In this document: positions 1-12,269 of the stretch, one piece after another
How positions within the stretch are numbered: the first letter of the stretch is position 1
How the letters are laid out: each line of letters begins with the position of its first letter
Assembly: GCF_000003855.2 (NCBI RefSeq)
Contig: NW_003101677.1
Coordinates: 2,876,554 to 2,940,553, forward strand
DNA: 64,000 bases
Origin: Blastomyces gilchristii SLH14081
Taxonomy: Eukaryota > Ascomycota > Eurotiomycetes > Onygenales > Ajellomycetaceae
Direction of reading: 5' to 3'
Made by a program: the position numbers and the translations under genes
Notes under the pieces: model-generated
The model's input: the letters and a program-made list of their open reading frames with translations, nothing else
The model's database searches: none
Told to the model about the DNA's origin: nothing

Positions 1-301
1 TCATCAAGTCTTGGCGGTAAACCTTGGCACAATGTACGCCCGACGATCTCAACGTCGAGGCAGCGGCCTTACCTGCATCTCCAAAGTGGGGGGCATCAGC
101 CTTAAATTCGATCGCAATGCTCATTGCATTGTTTGGAGAATAAAATCAGTGCCTCTACAAATGGAGCCCAAATGATGGGGCCGAAGAGATCAAAAAACCA
201 TTCAAATTTCTAACGGAGACTGATTACACAAGCAGGGGGTAGAACAATTCGCAGTAAGTGCGTACGCTAAATGCAAAGCATCGGCTCATGTGCATTTGCC
301 T

Positions 302-1927
302 TCAGTTTGGAAGCTTGGGAGACTTGTCGCTAGTTGTGTGGCTGGCCGCATCGCCAGCAGTGCCAAGGGACTCAGTGGCACGGATCCTCGGCTTCTTTCC
401 GCGAGGCCCTTCTTCTCCATATTCAATTGGAGCCGCGAAGCTCCATTGGACATCTTGATGCTCATCAGGCTCCGTTGAGCCATCGGAATCATCCAAAATG
501 GGTGTCAAATCAGAAGCCGCCTGGTTCTGGGAGGTAGAAGAATGTTGAGAGCAAGCCTCAGAGAGTCTTTTGTTTGCCATCCCAATAAATTCATCCCTCT
601 TTTCCTTTGCCCAATCTCGGGCGTTTCGATATGCACAAGCTCCTTGCCGAAACATCTCAGAGGTATCAGTCAGGGAATATGATCGAAGCTGGGTCATAAA
701 ATATTCGGGATGACTATCTGGAATTTTAGGCTTTCCAATGTGGGTGGTGTATAGCTTTAGTGTACCGCCATGATAAATCGAGGTAAGAGTGTAAGCATTG
801 CGATCGTAGGTCGGTCCATCTTGCTGGTAGAATTGTAGAGAATGCATACCCCGAGCTCCCAATGCACCATCATAGCATGCCTGCCGCGTAGCTACAGAGA
901 GAGATCCATCGGGGCCCTTTGCCTCCAAAAAGAAGTTCGGCACCATTGGGAGATCATCCTGCGTTGATGGGACAATATGGCGACTAAGATCTTCGCGGAT
1001 TTGACGATTGAGCTGTTCAGGTCGCGCGCCATAGAAGTGGTCAGGTTTGCCTGAAGCTAGTGTACCATTAGTTAAGGGCGAAAGGTTTCCAAATGGGTAA
1101 TCCCCTCCGACACATTTACGATCGCCGATATCGCCATCAATAATCGGAATCACCAAACTTATAACCGGCTTCTCCTTAGATGCATGTGCATCTGCACGGG
1201 CAAAGTTTTCGAATGCCTCCTCAGAGAATCTTGATGGTGAAAGAGAAGCTCGGGGTTGAGCCAATCTTTCATTGATTTCTTGCAGGTTTCTCGGTTTTTC
1301 TGGTCTTTGGCCATCTGGATACTCGTAACCGTGCGGGTAAACTCCGTGGTCAATTAAATGCTGTTGAAAATTCCTACTAAAAGCTGAGGTGCTCGAAGTT
1401 CTTGTGGTTGCCTTTGTGCCTCTCGAGGTTGATGACAGAGGAGATTCTGCTCGACGTTTCCTACGGTGGGAACTGGGTGTCCTTGAGCTCATCGGGATAG
1501 GGTACTAGAACCAGGTTAGTACCTCCAGGATGGGTTTGAGTTCAAAGTAACATACATTTCTCAAATCAGACAGATCAGGCCCTCCCAATCTCGAGAATCT
1601 CTTTATCTCCTTTGGGTGACTAGATGAACAATCACGGAGAAAGCCAGGAAGTAGGACAGGCTCTTCGGGACAACGACGGTAAAGTTTTTGACCAATGTGA
1701 AACTGCCGAGTGATGGGCCTATGAAGCGGTCGCTGCAGATCTGAAGAGCTGTTTTGTCGGTCGAATTCTTTTATCGCACTCCTGGTTAAATGAACATTTG
1801 ACAAATTATCCCAATAAGCTTGGGGGTGGCAGGATTTCCGTCTCTTCGGCTGATGGTCCAATGTTTCAGAAGGATGTTCGAGATGCTGCCGCTTGCAGGG
1901 ATGATGGAGTGTTTCCAAAGAAGGCAT
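302..1927 (-). CDS. DUF7924 family protein (PD-(D/E)XK nuclease-like), two exons
   Basis: Exon 1 is 1927-1556 and exon 2 is 1504-302, separated by a 51-nt phase-0 intron (GTATGT at 1555, CTAAC branch site, TAG at 1507-1505). The spliced product is 524 residues. Splicing joins GGPDLSDLRN to YPIP, a block I know from large fungal DUF7924 protein families. The N-terminal third has basic KR clusters and the conserved start of the globular part (YWDNLSNVHLTRSAIKEFD). The second half holds KPDHFYG and then FFLEAKG (Glu318, Lys320), which resembles a PD-(D/E)XK nuclease core. ATG 1927 was chosen because the family usually starts just before a basic region; the frame is open further upstream to 2044. 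The stop is TGA, so TGA is a stop codon in this genome. Biological role is unknown. Base composition is normal, unlike the neighbouring AT-rich block, so it may be functional. Confidence 0.75.
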
Positions 1928-2450
1928 ATGGTGCTCAGAGAGAGTTGACGCTTCGAGGAAGTAAAAAGGAAGAGCAAGAAAGGCTTTTAAATAATTCAAC
2001 AGAGGTCCAACAACGTTGCCGTCAAGGTACGAAATGTGCCACACTGAAACACGATTGCAAGGGCTCTGTGGAAGGCCAAGGCCCTAACCCAAAAGAGGAT
2101 TAGTCGTTTAATGGGGATGATCGACAGAAATTCAGAGTCTAGGCTGAAATTGGTTAGCTTATTGTGATGGGTTTTTGTCCCCTCCCATTTGCCAGCGAAA
2201 GCCCTTCCTGCGGGGTAAGAGTGGAAAAATTTTTGAGCGAGCGGGCAGCAATTCAACAGAGCCTTTCGAGTTCGTGCTTGCGCCAGTTGGTGAACTGGTT
2301 TCCTCCATGCATTGGTGCCTAATGCGCCGGAGGCATTGCCGGATGAAGAAAGCAGTTTGCTCGCCCCATCATTCAATGTTGTTCCAGACAAAACACATTT
2401 ATTTGCTGGCTGCTCAACCTTCTACGTCATTCACCTCATGACAGCCTTAC
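1928..2450. other. Upstream region of the DUF7924 gene, border of the AT-rich block
   Basis: Normal-GC sequence without a recognisable gene. It should hold the promoter of the minus-strand DUF7924 gene. An open frame on the minus strand (1996-2391) shows no known motif. Composition changes abruptly near 2450 to AT-rich, CpG-free DNA. Confidence 0.4.
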
Positions 2451-2451
2451 C

Positions 2452-4480
2452 TTGAATTATATTTTTTATCCTTTTTTAATCGGGCCATGTGATCATATCT
2501 GTGAAAAGGTTGATATATTGAGTTGTGTTTGAGAGCACTATCAATGACTTGTCATCTCGGATACTGTTCCTGTAAAATCAAACAATAAAGAGTATCATTC
2601 TACTTCAATCTCTTCATATAGCAGCATTCTACCATCGCTATTCAATCACATTAAATTAAGAGAATATCTAGCCTGATCGGGCCGGTCAACTTCATTGAAT
2701 GAGAAAAAGCAAACATCTTCAGTTGCTGTATTTATCCTCTTTTTCAGTGCTTCAAGGATTTGAATATTGTGCTTCAGTATAGCACCCGAGTGCATACTCA
2801 ACTCATCTCTCTTCTATTCAAACTGTATTGGCATTTCAGAGGCACTCTTTGATGATAAATACTTTTATTTGTGTTTTTTTCTCATCTAATAGCTCATTAG
2901 GCCTTTGTAGAGAAAGCTCTCACTTCAATGATAGACTTTGAGAATGTCAAGATAAACAGTGTTACAATGATTATCAGCAGAGAGCAGATAGTATACTGAA
3001 AGAGATGCAATGTTACTGTTCTTGAGAAAGATAGTGCAGAGAAGAAATAGTTCAGAAAGCTTGTTAATATATTTAATAAGCAGAAACAGGTTGAATCTGA
3101 TACTAAGTTGTATATCACTGATGAAAAAGTCAAAGAAGTGTAGAAAGACAGTTGAGAGTTCTGTTTACATTCTAGATATATAGTTTGTTTTGTATTTTAA
3201 CATCATCTTCTAAACTGAGAGTCAAGTTGATAATAGTCTCATTTCTTATAAGTATCATTAACACATACTCTGTTACATGCATTTCTTCTGCCAGTTTCTT
3301 TCTGTATATTAAGCTTTCAGCAATTGCATCATGTATCTCAGAACTGAATATATTGACAATAGCTTTATCAGAGACATCTTTCAATATTACTTCAGAGTTG
3401 AGAATGATCAAAGTAATATTATTGTTTAAGACAAGATGCTGAACTTAATTCACTCATTTTAATTTTGCACTGAATAATACTATTATAATTCATTTCATAC
3501 TTTATTCACTGACTTTCAGACTCATGAGACAATCAACTGTTTCTGCTCAAATAGAGAACACTGTTATCACAGCAGCTTTTAATTCATCTCTAACTATGAA
3601 TCTTCTGATTGTGAATGCCATGTCTTGACTAAAGGTTTTCACAACTGTTTGCAAGAAAGTATTTTCAAATACTCACTGTTCTGATGCTGAATTAAAGTTC
3701 GGATTGTTTGAGATTTCAGGTGTTTTCAAAAGCTCAAATTACACCTCATTACAAGAAATCTCACTGATAGAGTCAGTTATTCTGAATGTTCAATTACATC
3801 TCAGTGTTTCTGATAGATCAACTGTTATTGAAAGACACACTGAGCCTGCATAGTTATAATTCATGACTTGTAATAAGCTGCATGAGCTCTGGCTTATAAG
3901 AGGCTCAGTGTATTCAATTCTCTTATCTTCACAGATCATCTTTACATTCTTCATCAATTATTTCAGATGATCAACACTGAACTACCAAGCTTGAAGTTTC
4001 AGAATGATTTCAAGATAACTCTTCTTAGCTAGCTCTGTAGATGTGTTACAAAAGCAGTATAAAATCAAAACAGAAGAACTGAATCTTGCTATTCTTCAAA
4101 GAATCTCTTATGCATTCAATTTTCTTTCTCATGTGATGATTGATAAGTTGAAAGTAGATAAATCTGCTTAATACAGCTTTGCAAAGACAGAGAGTCATCT
4201 GAATTAACATGTCACTGATTGATAATTGAGAGTATAAAACATTAACCTTTCTTCTTTGCTAACTAACCTAGCATGGACTGCAATGTAGGCAAGACAGTGC
4301 GAGTGCAATGATTAAGATTGAGATGAATGACATCATAAGTATATAAGAAGTCAAAATCTCCTTGAAATCTTAAGATAATGAATGAATTGATTCATTAAAA
4401 GTGAATGTTGTAAGAAGTCTTTTAAATCACATATCTTATCACTTATTATATTATTGCATGTCTATTACAATATCTGAAGC
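2452..4480. other. AT-rich DNA, no gene seen
   Basis: Dense in TGA/TCA/AGA triplets with practically no CG. Short open frames on both strands show no motif. I see nothing that can be assigned to a family. Confidence 0.6.
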
Positions 4481-4481
4481 A

Positions 4482-7144
4482 ATGAAGTTCAGCAGTAAGA
4501 CTCTCAGTGTTCTCACACCTGCTTTTTCAACCTCAGCATCTTCTTCTACCACTCTCAAGAATGAAAATTTTCAGTATACTCTCTCTGATAGTTCTGTGAA
4601 GCTGCTTCATGAAAAATTTATCAAAGAGAAAATGAAGTCACCTGTTTGAAAAGCCTTTCATGAGCTAGAAGATTCAGAAAATTCTTCTCAGAAGAATCTG
4701 AAAGAGCTACATCATACTCTTTCTAAAATGACACTCAATGAGAAAGGTAATCCGGGCTCTTCTTCTCTCATTACTATGAATCAATTGAAGAAGTTATTCA
4801 AGTCTGTCATTGAGCAGCGAGCATTCTCAGAGATGAAAGATAAAGAGCCTGTTAAGTCAGAGAACAATGAAAAGAAGAAGGAAATCACATGAATTCAGGC
4901 TTTAAAGCTTGAGTTCAAAGCTGTCTGTGAAGTGTATATTGTCATTGTAACTCTTTTTCTCTCATCTTACTGATATTTCACAGCTGAAATGAAAAAGTGT
5001 ATGAGTACAAGATTGTTAATTCACCTCCAGCCACAGTTATCAGTGAACTGAATGAATATATATTTGTCACTCAAACATGCATTGATGAGTGCAGTGATGC
5101 CTTAATTAAATACAGCTAACATAAGAAATAGATTGAAGAACTCATGAATCTACAGCATATATTAATATCAAATCTGTTGATTTGTGTGACATTTTGAGAG
5201 ATATATTGCGGGATGTCAGATCGGTTAGCCTGGCAGAGAACAAATCACAGATAATGCCATACTTCCTGCCTATTAGCTTCTCTTCTCACACAAGTATTAG
5301 GTTGAGTAAAACATACTGTATCACTTTCTTCCTGAGTTGAAAGCTCATCAGAAGTTCATAGCTGATGACGAACTCAATACCTCTGAGTGGAAATATGTTG
5401 ACCTCTTAATTCAACATCTTCATAATGTATACAAACCTCTCACTGAGCATCTTCATTTACTTCTCAATAGCAGGGAAATCACCTATGACCTGCTCTGAGC
5501 ACTGTTCAAACTCAACATGCCAGTATTCACAACCTGCAACAGCTCTGAGAAGCCTAGATGCATCAAATACGACTTTGATATAGAGAAGATTATGATGCAG
5601 AGTGTGGAATATTTTGAAGTCAATGGCTGCTATCTCGACTTTGACAGTAAGGTGTTTGGCGAAGCCACTGAGACTATGATCATCAAAAAGTTCTATGAAG
5701 CTAAGCAAATCAAGAACTTATCCGCCTTCTTCCTTGAATACCATGAAGAGAATATGAGAGAGCAACTTATAGCATGCGGACAAAAGTTTGTCTCTATGAT
5801 GAGTTCTCATCATTGCTTCTATGACAGAGTCGCCTTTTATCAAGTGAAGCAAGACCTGAAACGCATTTCTGTCAAGGGCAGGATCATGATTGATGCTCCG
5901 TGTTTCCGCAAGAACTGCCTCAATTATCCCAGGTTACATATCAAAAAACCCGAGGTTATGGACCTGTTTACCAGTCAGAGCATACAGCACTCTGCTTGTC
6001 AGGTTAATAGCAACAGGATGAATACATTGAAGATGCAAGAGAACCACTTCCTCATCTGCAGTCCCACAGTACTGGGGTTTACACTTATGAGAAAGTGCTG
6101 AGGTAAGTCACCGGGCCATTAGCTATCAGAGCATCTGACTGATAGAATTGATGTAGCAGAATTTGCAGTCAGTGATGTTCAGGACATCAAGTACTTCATG
6201 ACACCTTTTAACTCACTTGTCATGCCCGCGGAGAAGAAAAAGGTGATCATGACACTTGCAGAGAGTGTGAACCAGATCAAGTCAGCCAGGCTTGACAATG
6301 TCATTGCAGAAAAGGGGCTAGGTGTCATCATTCTACTACAGTATGTCTCCATGTTCAGCACCAGAATCTTTATAGTATGTGCTAAACATAATCTAGCGGG
6401 CCCTCTAGTGTTGGGAAAACTCTGACAGCGGAAGCCATTGCAGAACATCAACAGCGCCCATTGTATTCAGTATAGTGGCCTAAATTAGCCGCGCATCTCA
6501 CAGGCTAACAGTTTCTAGGTTTCTGCTGATAAATTAAGTACAGATGCAGGAGCATTGGAAATACAGCTCTCTCAGATTTTCCAAATCACTAGTCACTGAA
6601 ATGCAATTCTACTTCTTGATGAAGTGAATGTCTTTATGCAGCAATGAAGTTCATTGCAGCTAGAGTGGAACCAACTGATGGCAATATTTCTTCATCTTCT
6701 TGAGTATTATGAGGGGATATTTTTCCTTACAATCAACCTCATGAGCGACTTTGATGCTGCAATTTTGAACTGAGTTCACCTTAATCTGAAATACCACAAC
6801 CTGGCACCTGCTGCAAGAAAGAGCATCTTTCTTAACTTTTTAGATGCGACAGGAATCAAAATAGACAAGGCAGAGCTAGATATTTTCACAGAAACAAAGC
6901 TTAATGACTGACAGGTAAGATCAACCTCTCATTGCATCACACTTACTCATCTAAATCATAGATTAAAAACATGGTCAAGCTCGCACACAGTATTGCTTTT
7001 CAGAAAAAGGTATCACTGTCAGCTGCTCATATCCGCATGACACTCATTGCCAATAATTGAGATATTTCACATCAAAGTAGCCTTGGTTTTGATGATAGTC
7101 TATATCAGTGAATGGCGGCTGTATTCCAGGTGCAGCAGTTTTGA
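4482..7144 (+). pseudogene. Decayed AAA+ ATPase with DUF7025-type N-terminal region
   Basis: Relic of the large fungal AAA ATPase family, read in one direction with many nonsense codons. After a Ser-rich N-terminus the part around 5330-6100 matches the DUF7025 region (ITYDLL, ALFKLNMPVFTTC, KPRCIKYDF, YLDFDSKVFGE, GRIMIDAPCFRK). The AAA core follows: Walker A GPSSVGKT (6398-6421), then TAEAIAEHQQRPLYS, Walker B AILLLDE (about 6603-6623) and LEYYEGIFFLT. Two introns are still recognisable: 6341-6396 (GTATGT, GCTAAAC, TAG), whose removal restores LLHGPSSVGKT, and 6915-6961 (GTAAGA to ATAG), before IKNMVKLAHSIAF. The region 5.5-6.5 kb keeps CpG and more GC. Because introns are present it came from DNA duplication, not retroposition. 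The start is uncertain. Function in the ancestor was probably an ATP-dependent remodeller; the present copy cannot make protein. Confidence 0.8.
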
Positions 7145-7429
7145 AATAGAATTGCAATGAATTTGTTTAGTTATAGTAACAAATGAACAGAAATTTTAAC
7201 AGTTCTGCTGAGGCTTTTGATGACAGAATTGATGACTCTTCTTCACAATGGCAAAACTATGAGGTCTTTACCTCCTCAATCACTCATTCAACCCAAGTTG
7301 TCTTGGTGACCTGGCTCAGAGAATTGTTAATTCATCAAAAAAATGTTCCACCTGATCTGCCTCTCTTTTATATTGAGATACTCTATTCTCTTTGCTGATT
7401 CCCAAAACAATCTTCCACTGCCATGAAGA

Positions 7430-8134
7430 ATGACCTCAGAAAACTTCATTCTACCCTGCGACGGCTCTCCCTGCCTGTTGCCCGATACATATGTCGTTCG
7501 AAAGAGCATAGGTGCAGGTGATGATGAAAGATGCTATATTTGTTTTGAAGGCTGGAAAATAGAAGGTGATATGGTACAGCTACAGTGCTGTAACCACTGG
7601 TTACATGAAGACTGTCTGTCACAGTCGGTACTGAATGGCCGATGTCTCACTTGTCAGATCTCGCTTTCTTCATTGAATGATGAGGTGATTTTAAGGGATG
7701 CGGCTGCTGTCAGAGACATTGAGAAAGTTAAGCAGCTCCTGGAAAAACATATATGTCAGTCAACATGAGACTTTTATGGAAGGACTCCACTGCATTTAGC
7801 TGCTTTACATGAACATGAAGTGATGATCAAGGTGTTGCTGGATAATGAATCAGACCTGGGCATTGTTGACTACAAGCAGCAGACCCTGTTACACATTGCA
7901 GCTTGTCACTTCTCTTCCAGTATTGCTGTGATTCTCGTCGAAAGGGGAGTAGTTCTTGGTGCTTGAGACAGGAAGGAAATGACACCACTTCATCTTGCTT
8001 ATCAAAATGGCATTGAGAGAAATATAGAGTACTTACAAGAAAAAGAGGCCGATTCAGATGCTAGAAATGACAATGGGTTTACTTCTCAGATGCTTCACAG
8101 TTTGTATACAAGATTGTTATTGTCTTTTCAATAA
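7430..8134 (+). pseudogene. Decayed RING finger plus ankyrin-repeat protein
   Basis: One frame of 234 codons interrupted by two internal TGA codons. Residues about 30-80 form a RING-H2-like pattern (CYIC, then LQCCNHWLHEDCL, then CLTC). After a linker come ankyrin repeats (GRTPLHLAALHEHEVMIKVL, QTLLHIAACH, MTPLHLAYQNGIE). Nonsense codons lie at the T-stop-DFYG junction and at GA-stop-DRKE, the latter probably an Arg CGA changed to TGA. Such proteins are usually ubiquitin ligases or interaction scaffolds. It sits directly after the AAA+ relic in the same orientation, 285 nt apart; both may have been captured together. The frame stays open at 7183-7398 in another frame without a motif. Confidence 0.65.
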
Positions 8135-8455
8135 AAGGCATGAAACAAGGCACAGCCAGCCTCTCATTGCTGATACTGCATCCCAAGCCCACTCTTCGCA
8201 TGAAGCCAATCACCACCACTGCCCTGACCACTGGCTTGTCAGAGTTTGATGATTATGAATAATTCAGTATGTCGGGCTTTTGATGCAGCTGGAGAAAAGT
8301 TCAAGAACACAAATGGTGAGAGTCAGAGCAGGCAGTCAAGAATGGTGAACTGGGAGGAAGGGAGCAAACTTTAGGACAAAATTTCATAGCTTCCCTCAGG
8401 CACTTTTATTCTTTGATAAGCTGTCCAGCATCTGAACTTTTTCCGGCCGCAGCAC
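8135..8455. other. No gene seen
   Basis: Spacer between the ankyrin relic and the minisatellite. GC rises from left to right. No motif recognised. Confidence 0.5.
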
Positions 8456-9080
8456 AATTACAAACCATGAGCCTCCATGGCCTGCCCCAATCCTTCCAGC
8501 ACTCTATTCACGCAGACCACGAACCACAAGCCTCTGTGGCCCGCCCCGATGCCCGCAGCATTCCATCTATACAGACCACAAACCACGAACCTCTGTGGCC
8601 CGCCCCAATCCTCCCAGCACTCTATCCACGCAGGACCACAAACCATGACTTCAGTGGCTGGCCCCGGTCCCCCCAGCATTGTATCTCTATAGGCCATGAA
8701 CTATGCAGCTTTATGGCCGCTTCCAGTGTTTGGTCTATGTGAACCACCAACCATGATCTGCAGTGGCCGGCCCTAATGCCCCCAGCATTCTATCTCTATG
8801 AGCCATGAACTATGCAGGTTATGCAGGTTCGTGGCCGTCCCCAAGGCTCCCAGCGTTGTATTCACGCGGGACCACAAACAACAGCTTCAGTGGCCATCTC
8901 CAAGGCTCCCGGCATTATATCTTCATGGGCCATGAACTATGCAGGTTTGTGGCCATCCCCAAGGCCTTCAGCATTATATCTCCATGGGCCATGAACTATG
9001 CAGGTTCATGGCCATCCCCAAGGCCCCCAGCATTCGATCTATATGGGCCACGAACTATGCAGCTTCATGGCTGTTCCTAG
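8456..9080. repeat. Minisatellite, unit about 60 bp (arrays A and B)
   Basis: The phrase GACCACRAACCAC recurs at about 60-nt spacing (near 8515, 8574, 8635), followed by TGTGGCCCGCCCC and CCCAGCA. From about 8690 the unit drifts to a form built on GGGCCATGAACTATGCAG (near 8924, 8984, 9044) followed by TGGCCATCCCCAAGGC. GG/CC and CG are frequent, in contrast to the surrounding block. Long open frames here are a by-product of a repeat whose length is a multiple of three and are not annotated as genes. Confidence 0.9.
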
Positions 9081-9099
9081 TCTTCTTCACTTATGCTCT

Positions 9100-9865
9100 A
9101 CAATCATGATTATCCCCAGTTTAGTCTGTATTTTTTGTGGTGATGTGGCTGTCCCTAGTGTGCTCTGTGTCTCTACTCCTTTCCATGTTATTTACTTTCT
9201 TTCATGGCTGTCCCTAGTGCGCCCTGCGTCCCTACTCCTTTCCACATTATTTACTTTCTTCATGGCCGTCCCTAGTGCGCCCTGCATTCCTACTTCTTTC
9301 CACAAAATCTGTAGAAGTTACAGTGGCTGTCCTTAGTGCACCCGGCGTCCCTACTTCTTTTCACATTATTTGCTTTCTTTGTGGCCGTCCTCAGTGCGCT
9401 CAGCGCCTCTACTTCTTTTCATGTTATTTACTTTCTTCATGGCTGTCCCTAGTCTACTCTGCATCCCTACTCCTTTCCATATTATTTGCTTTCTTTGTGG
9501 CCGTCCCCAGTGCACCCAGGGTCTCTACTCCTTTTCATGTTATTTACTCTCTTCGTGGCCATCCCTAATGCACTCAGTGTCTCTACTCCTTTCCACATTA
9601 TCTGCTTCCTCATGGCTGTCTCTAATCCTCTTCATGTTCCTGCTTCTCTTCATGTGTTTTGACACATAGTGGCTGTCCCTAATCCGGTTTTCCTCTCTAC
9701 TGCTCTCCACATAATTTGTGTTCATCTGGCCGTCCCTGGTCTTCTATTGCTTTCCATACAATCTAGGTTCCTCATGGTCGGCCCTGATGCCCCCGGAATT
9801 TTACCTTCTTGGGCCACAAACTACAAACCTCTGTGGCCGTCCCTACACATCTCCACCTAGGCTTG
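9100..9865. repeat. Minisatellite, unit about 58-60 bp (array C)
   Basis: About a dozen diverged copies of a pyrimidine-rich unit: TGGCTGTCCCTAGTGYRC, then CCTACTCCTTTCCACATTAT, then TTACTTTCTTCATGGC. It is a continuation of arrays A and B after a transition segment (9080-9120). A related stretch without the array is found at about 39331-39420 (CTACAATCATAGTTAATTCC), so the unit may derive from a dispersed repeat. No coding function is supported. Confidence 0.85.
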
Positions 9866-10242
9866 ACCATCATGGTTATCTCATAGCTGTCCCTACTCCT
9901 CTCCATGTGTTCTAATAGATTAGTTTCTGTTCTAAACATCATGGTTAGTAATCCATGAGTAGTTCTTATATGAATCCGGAGCTCATATTTCAATGATCTG
10001 CTTCAGGCCCATCAACTCCTCAGACAGTGGGGTATCCATTCTGTGGGAGATCTCTGTGTCCATTCTGGAGTAGATAGTTTTCCCCCTTCACCGCGGCGCA
10101 CAGTCAGGTTTCAACTCAAGTACTCCCTTCTTTTTAGATGTTTGCATAACTCTGATGTTGTTAACAGCTCTTTACTGCAGTACATGCATATCCTCATGCA
10201 GTGGGTGATCATTAGCTCAGCATCTTGTGTCAGTCAGTTGCT

Positions 10243-12014
10243 GTAAACCTCCTGGTGCTCCGGGCATCTGTATGATTTGAATATATTTCCTCTTGCTGTA
10301 CGGGTGTTTGTTGTCATGGATGTCAGGAAGGATGCCACTGTTCCCGGGTCATGTGGCCAGTCCCCAGTGACATTGTTTTCTAGATTTGCCAACCATTTGT
10401 CTGCATCGGCCATGTTGAATTCCGCAAGGGTTTCCGGAGGAAGTCTGGGTAGCAGATCCGGTGCTTCAAAGGGCTCAACCTCAATTGGGCCCGCAGCTGT
10501 AGTGTCGCCTATTTTCCATGTTGACCTCTGGGGAGTGTTCTGTCACGAACAACAGTGAATCAGCTGCCGGTCCCTGTGGTGCGGGTTCTTGGGGTGGTGC
10601 TTGCACTGCATGGCCCGTTACAGTCAGCGTGTTGGCGTGCGTTTGCACAGGCATGATAGCCTGAGATGCCTGCGGTTCTTGGAGAGAACCTCTCCTTGGC
10701 GCCTGTGGGGGCTCTGATGTATCAGCTTCGTCCGGGGACTCTCCACGGGGGCTCTCTATCATGATGACTCAGTCAGAGGTGAGGTCGCGACGGGCCCTCT
10801 TCCGCGGATTGTTGTTTGCTGTAGATTTGTCCGAGGGTCTGTCCTTGGAGGGTACCAGCCAGTACATTGGCCGATTCCATTTGGCTTGCTCAATTCTTTC
10901 CAGCTCTTTCTTCCTTGCCAGGCAGGCATTGCTCCATGCAGTGTGAGTTCCTTTGCAAACAGGGCATTGAGGGGTAAAACCCTCAATTCCCCTTTGATCA
11001 CAGTTCTTGGTCTCATGTAACTCAGTGCAATAGCCACATGTTTGGGCTGCGTTGCATTGAGTGCTGATGTGGCCGTATCAGTAGCACTGGAAGCATTGCT
11101 TGACTCTGCAGGCGCAGTCATATAGTTCACTTGTGTGTATCTGTCCATCCCGTACCATATTGGCATAGATGATGGCATTGGCCATTTCTGAGTCTTTAAA
11201 TTCCACCACAATTGAGAATGCGGGCTTGGAGGGGGATTCCCGAGTTAATCATCCCACATGTGAGATTTCTGCCTTGGGGATGACAGTGTGGTTGTCTGCA
11301 AGTATTTGCTGGATGGTTGTTTCCCAGTCCTTCATATTCATGGTGTTCATTGAGATGCTGTGAACAATTACTCTGTAGATTGGCATCACTAGTTCCACCT
11401 GCTTCTCAAGACCCTTGGCCCATGTTCTGTTCTCTTTGAGTCTCTCTGCTTCTGTTACCAAGGATGTGAAGATCTGTATATCACCACTCTTGAGTTGGTG
11501 AGCTGCAACCACCACCACTGACTTGGTGATTGTGTGGCTTTTGATAGAGGCTTCAACATGCTGTTTTATCTCAGCCACAGAGAGTACTCAGAAGCGCTGG
11601 ACAGTTCTGTGATCCTTGAGTTTAACTATGATTGCTCGATCTCTGTATGCCGTGACTGTGGGTTTGGCCTTGGTGGTGGACATGCCTTGAGCAGCTGGTG
11701 TTGGTAGTATAGCATTGTCTCTACCACGCGCCACCTGCGCCCAGGACATGGTTGCTTTGCCCTCACTGAAATTGGTGGCATTTGGCGGAGTGGCACTGAG
11801 GCCTACAGAATTTTTGATGATTGAGATATCTCTCTGAATGTTCTGCATATATTTAACAGCATTCTGAACATGATGAAGGATGTCGCTCATCGGGGGCTGC
11901 TGAAGCACCTTGCCCACGAGTGCAATGGTGAATTTGAGGTATTTTTGCACTATATTCCATGACACTTGATTCTGTCTGCCTTTATCAACAGCCTGCAATT
12001 GATGGCATGCTTCT
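10243..12014 (-). pseudogene. Tad1-like LINE ORF1 (gag-like, CCHC zinc knuckles)
   Basis: Minus-strand frame from about 12014 to 11109 and on to about 10510, where a frameshift continues it to a stop at about 10243. Towards the C-terminus lie three Cys/His motifs: CFQCY-stop-YGHISTQC (CX2CX4HX4C), CGYCTELHETKNC and CPVCKGTHTAWSNAC, the typical ORF1 of the Tad1 clade, which binds element RNA. In-frame nonsense codons are TGA (QRF-stop-VLS, HVG-stop-LTR, CY-stop-YGH, TSD-stop-VIM), while other Trp codons remain TGG (SWAQVAR, TWAKG). Composition is less mutated than in the rest of the block. The expected ORF2 downstream (lower coordinates) is absent; the minisatellite lies there. Start is uncertain because no clear ATG precedes the conserved part. 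Confidence 0.75.
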
Positions 12015-12269
12015 CAAAGGTATGTGGCATGCTCGTTGATGTGCTCCGGGCCATTGTTTACCTGTGGCCACTTTGGCACCATTATCGCGAATTAAACACA
12101 TTTTCACACATTAATTGCAGTAATTGCCAAAGAGGATACAAGTATACTATTAAGATGATAAAATAATATGTGTTTTCAAAAATTCATTCTGAGCTGGTGA
12201 TGATGTTTTTCCCTGAGGCTACTATTGCCCGCGGGCTTTTCTTCCCTGCAGGCCTTTCCCCTGAGGCTA

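Noticed and set aside
1..124. Possible first exon of a minus-strand gene (ATG at 124, open to the window edge, GTAAGG donor inside)
   Set aside because: Only 41 codons, no motif, and the continuation lies outside the window.
1996..2391. 131-codon minus-strand open frame upstream of the DUF7924 gene
   Set aside because: No domain, and it overlaps the likely promoter and start of that gene.
8413..9669. Several plus-strand open frames of 60-112 codons in the minisatellite
   Set aside because: They arise from a repeat unit near 60 nt that keeps frame by chance; sequences are low-complexity and overlap each other in several frames.
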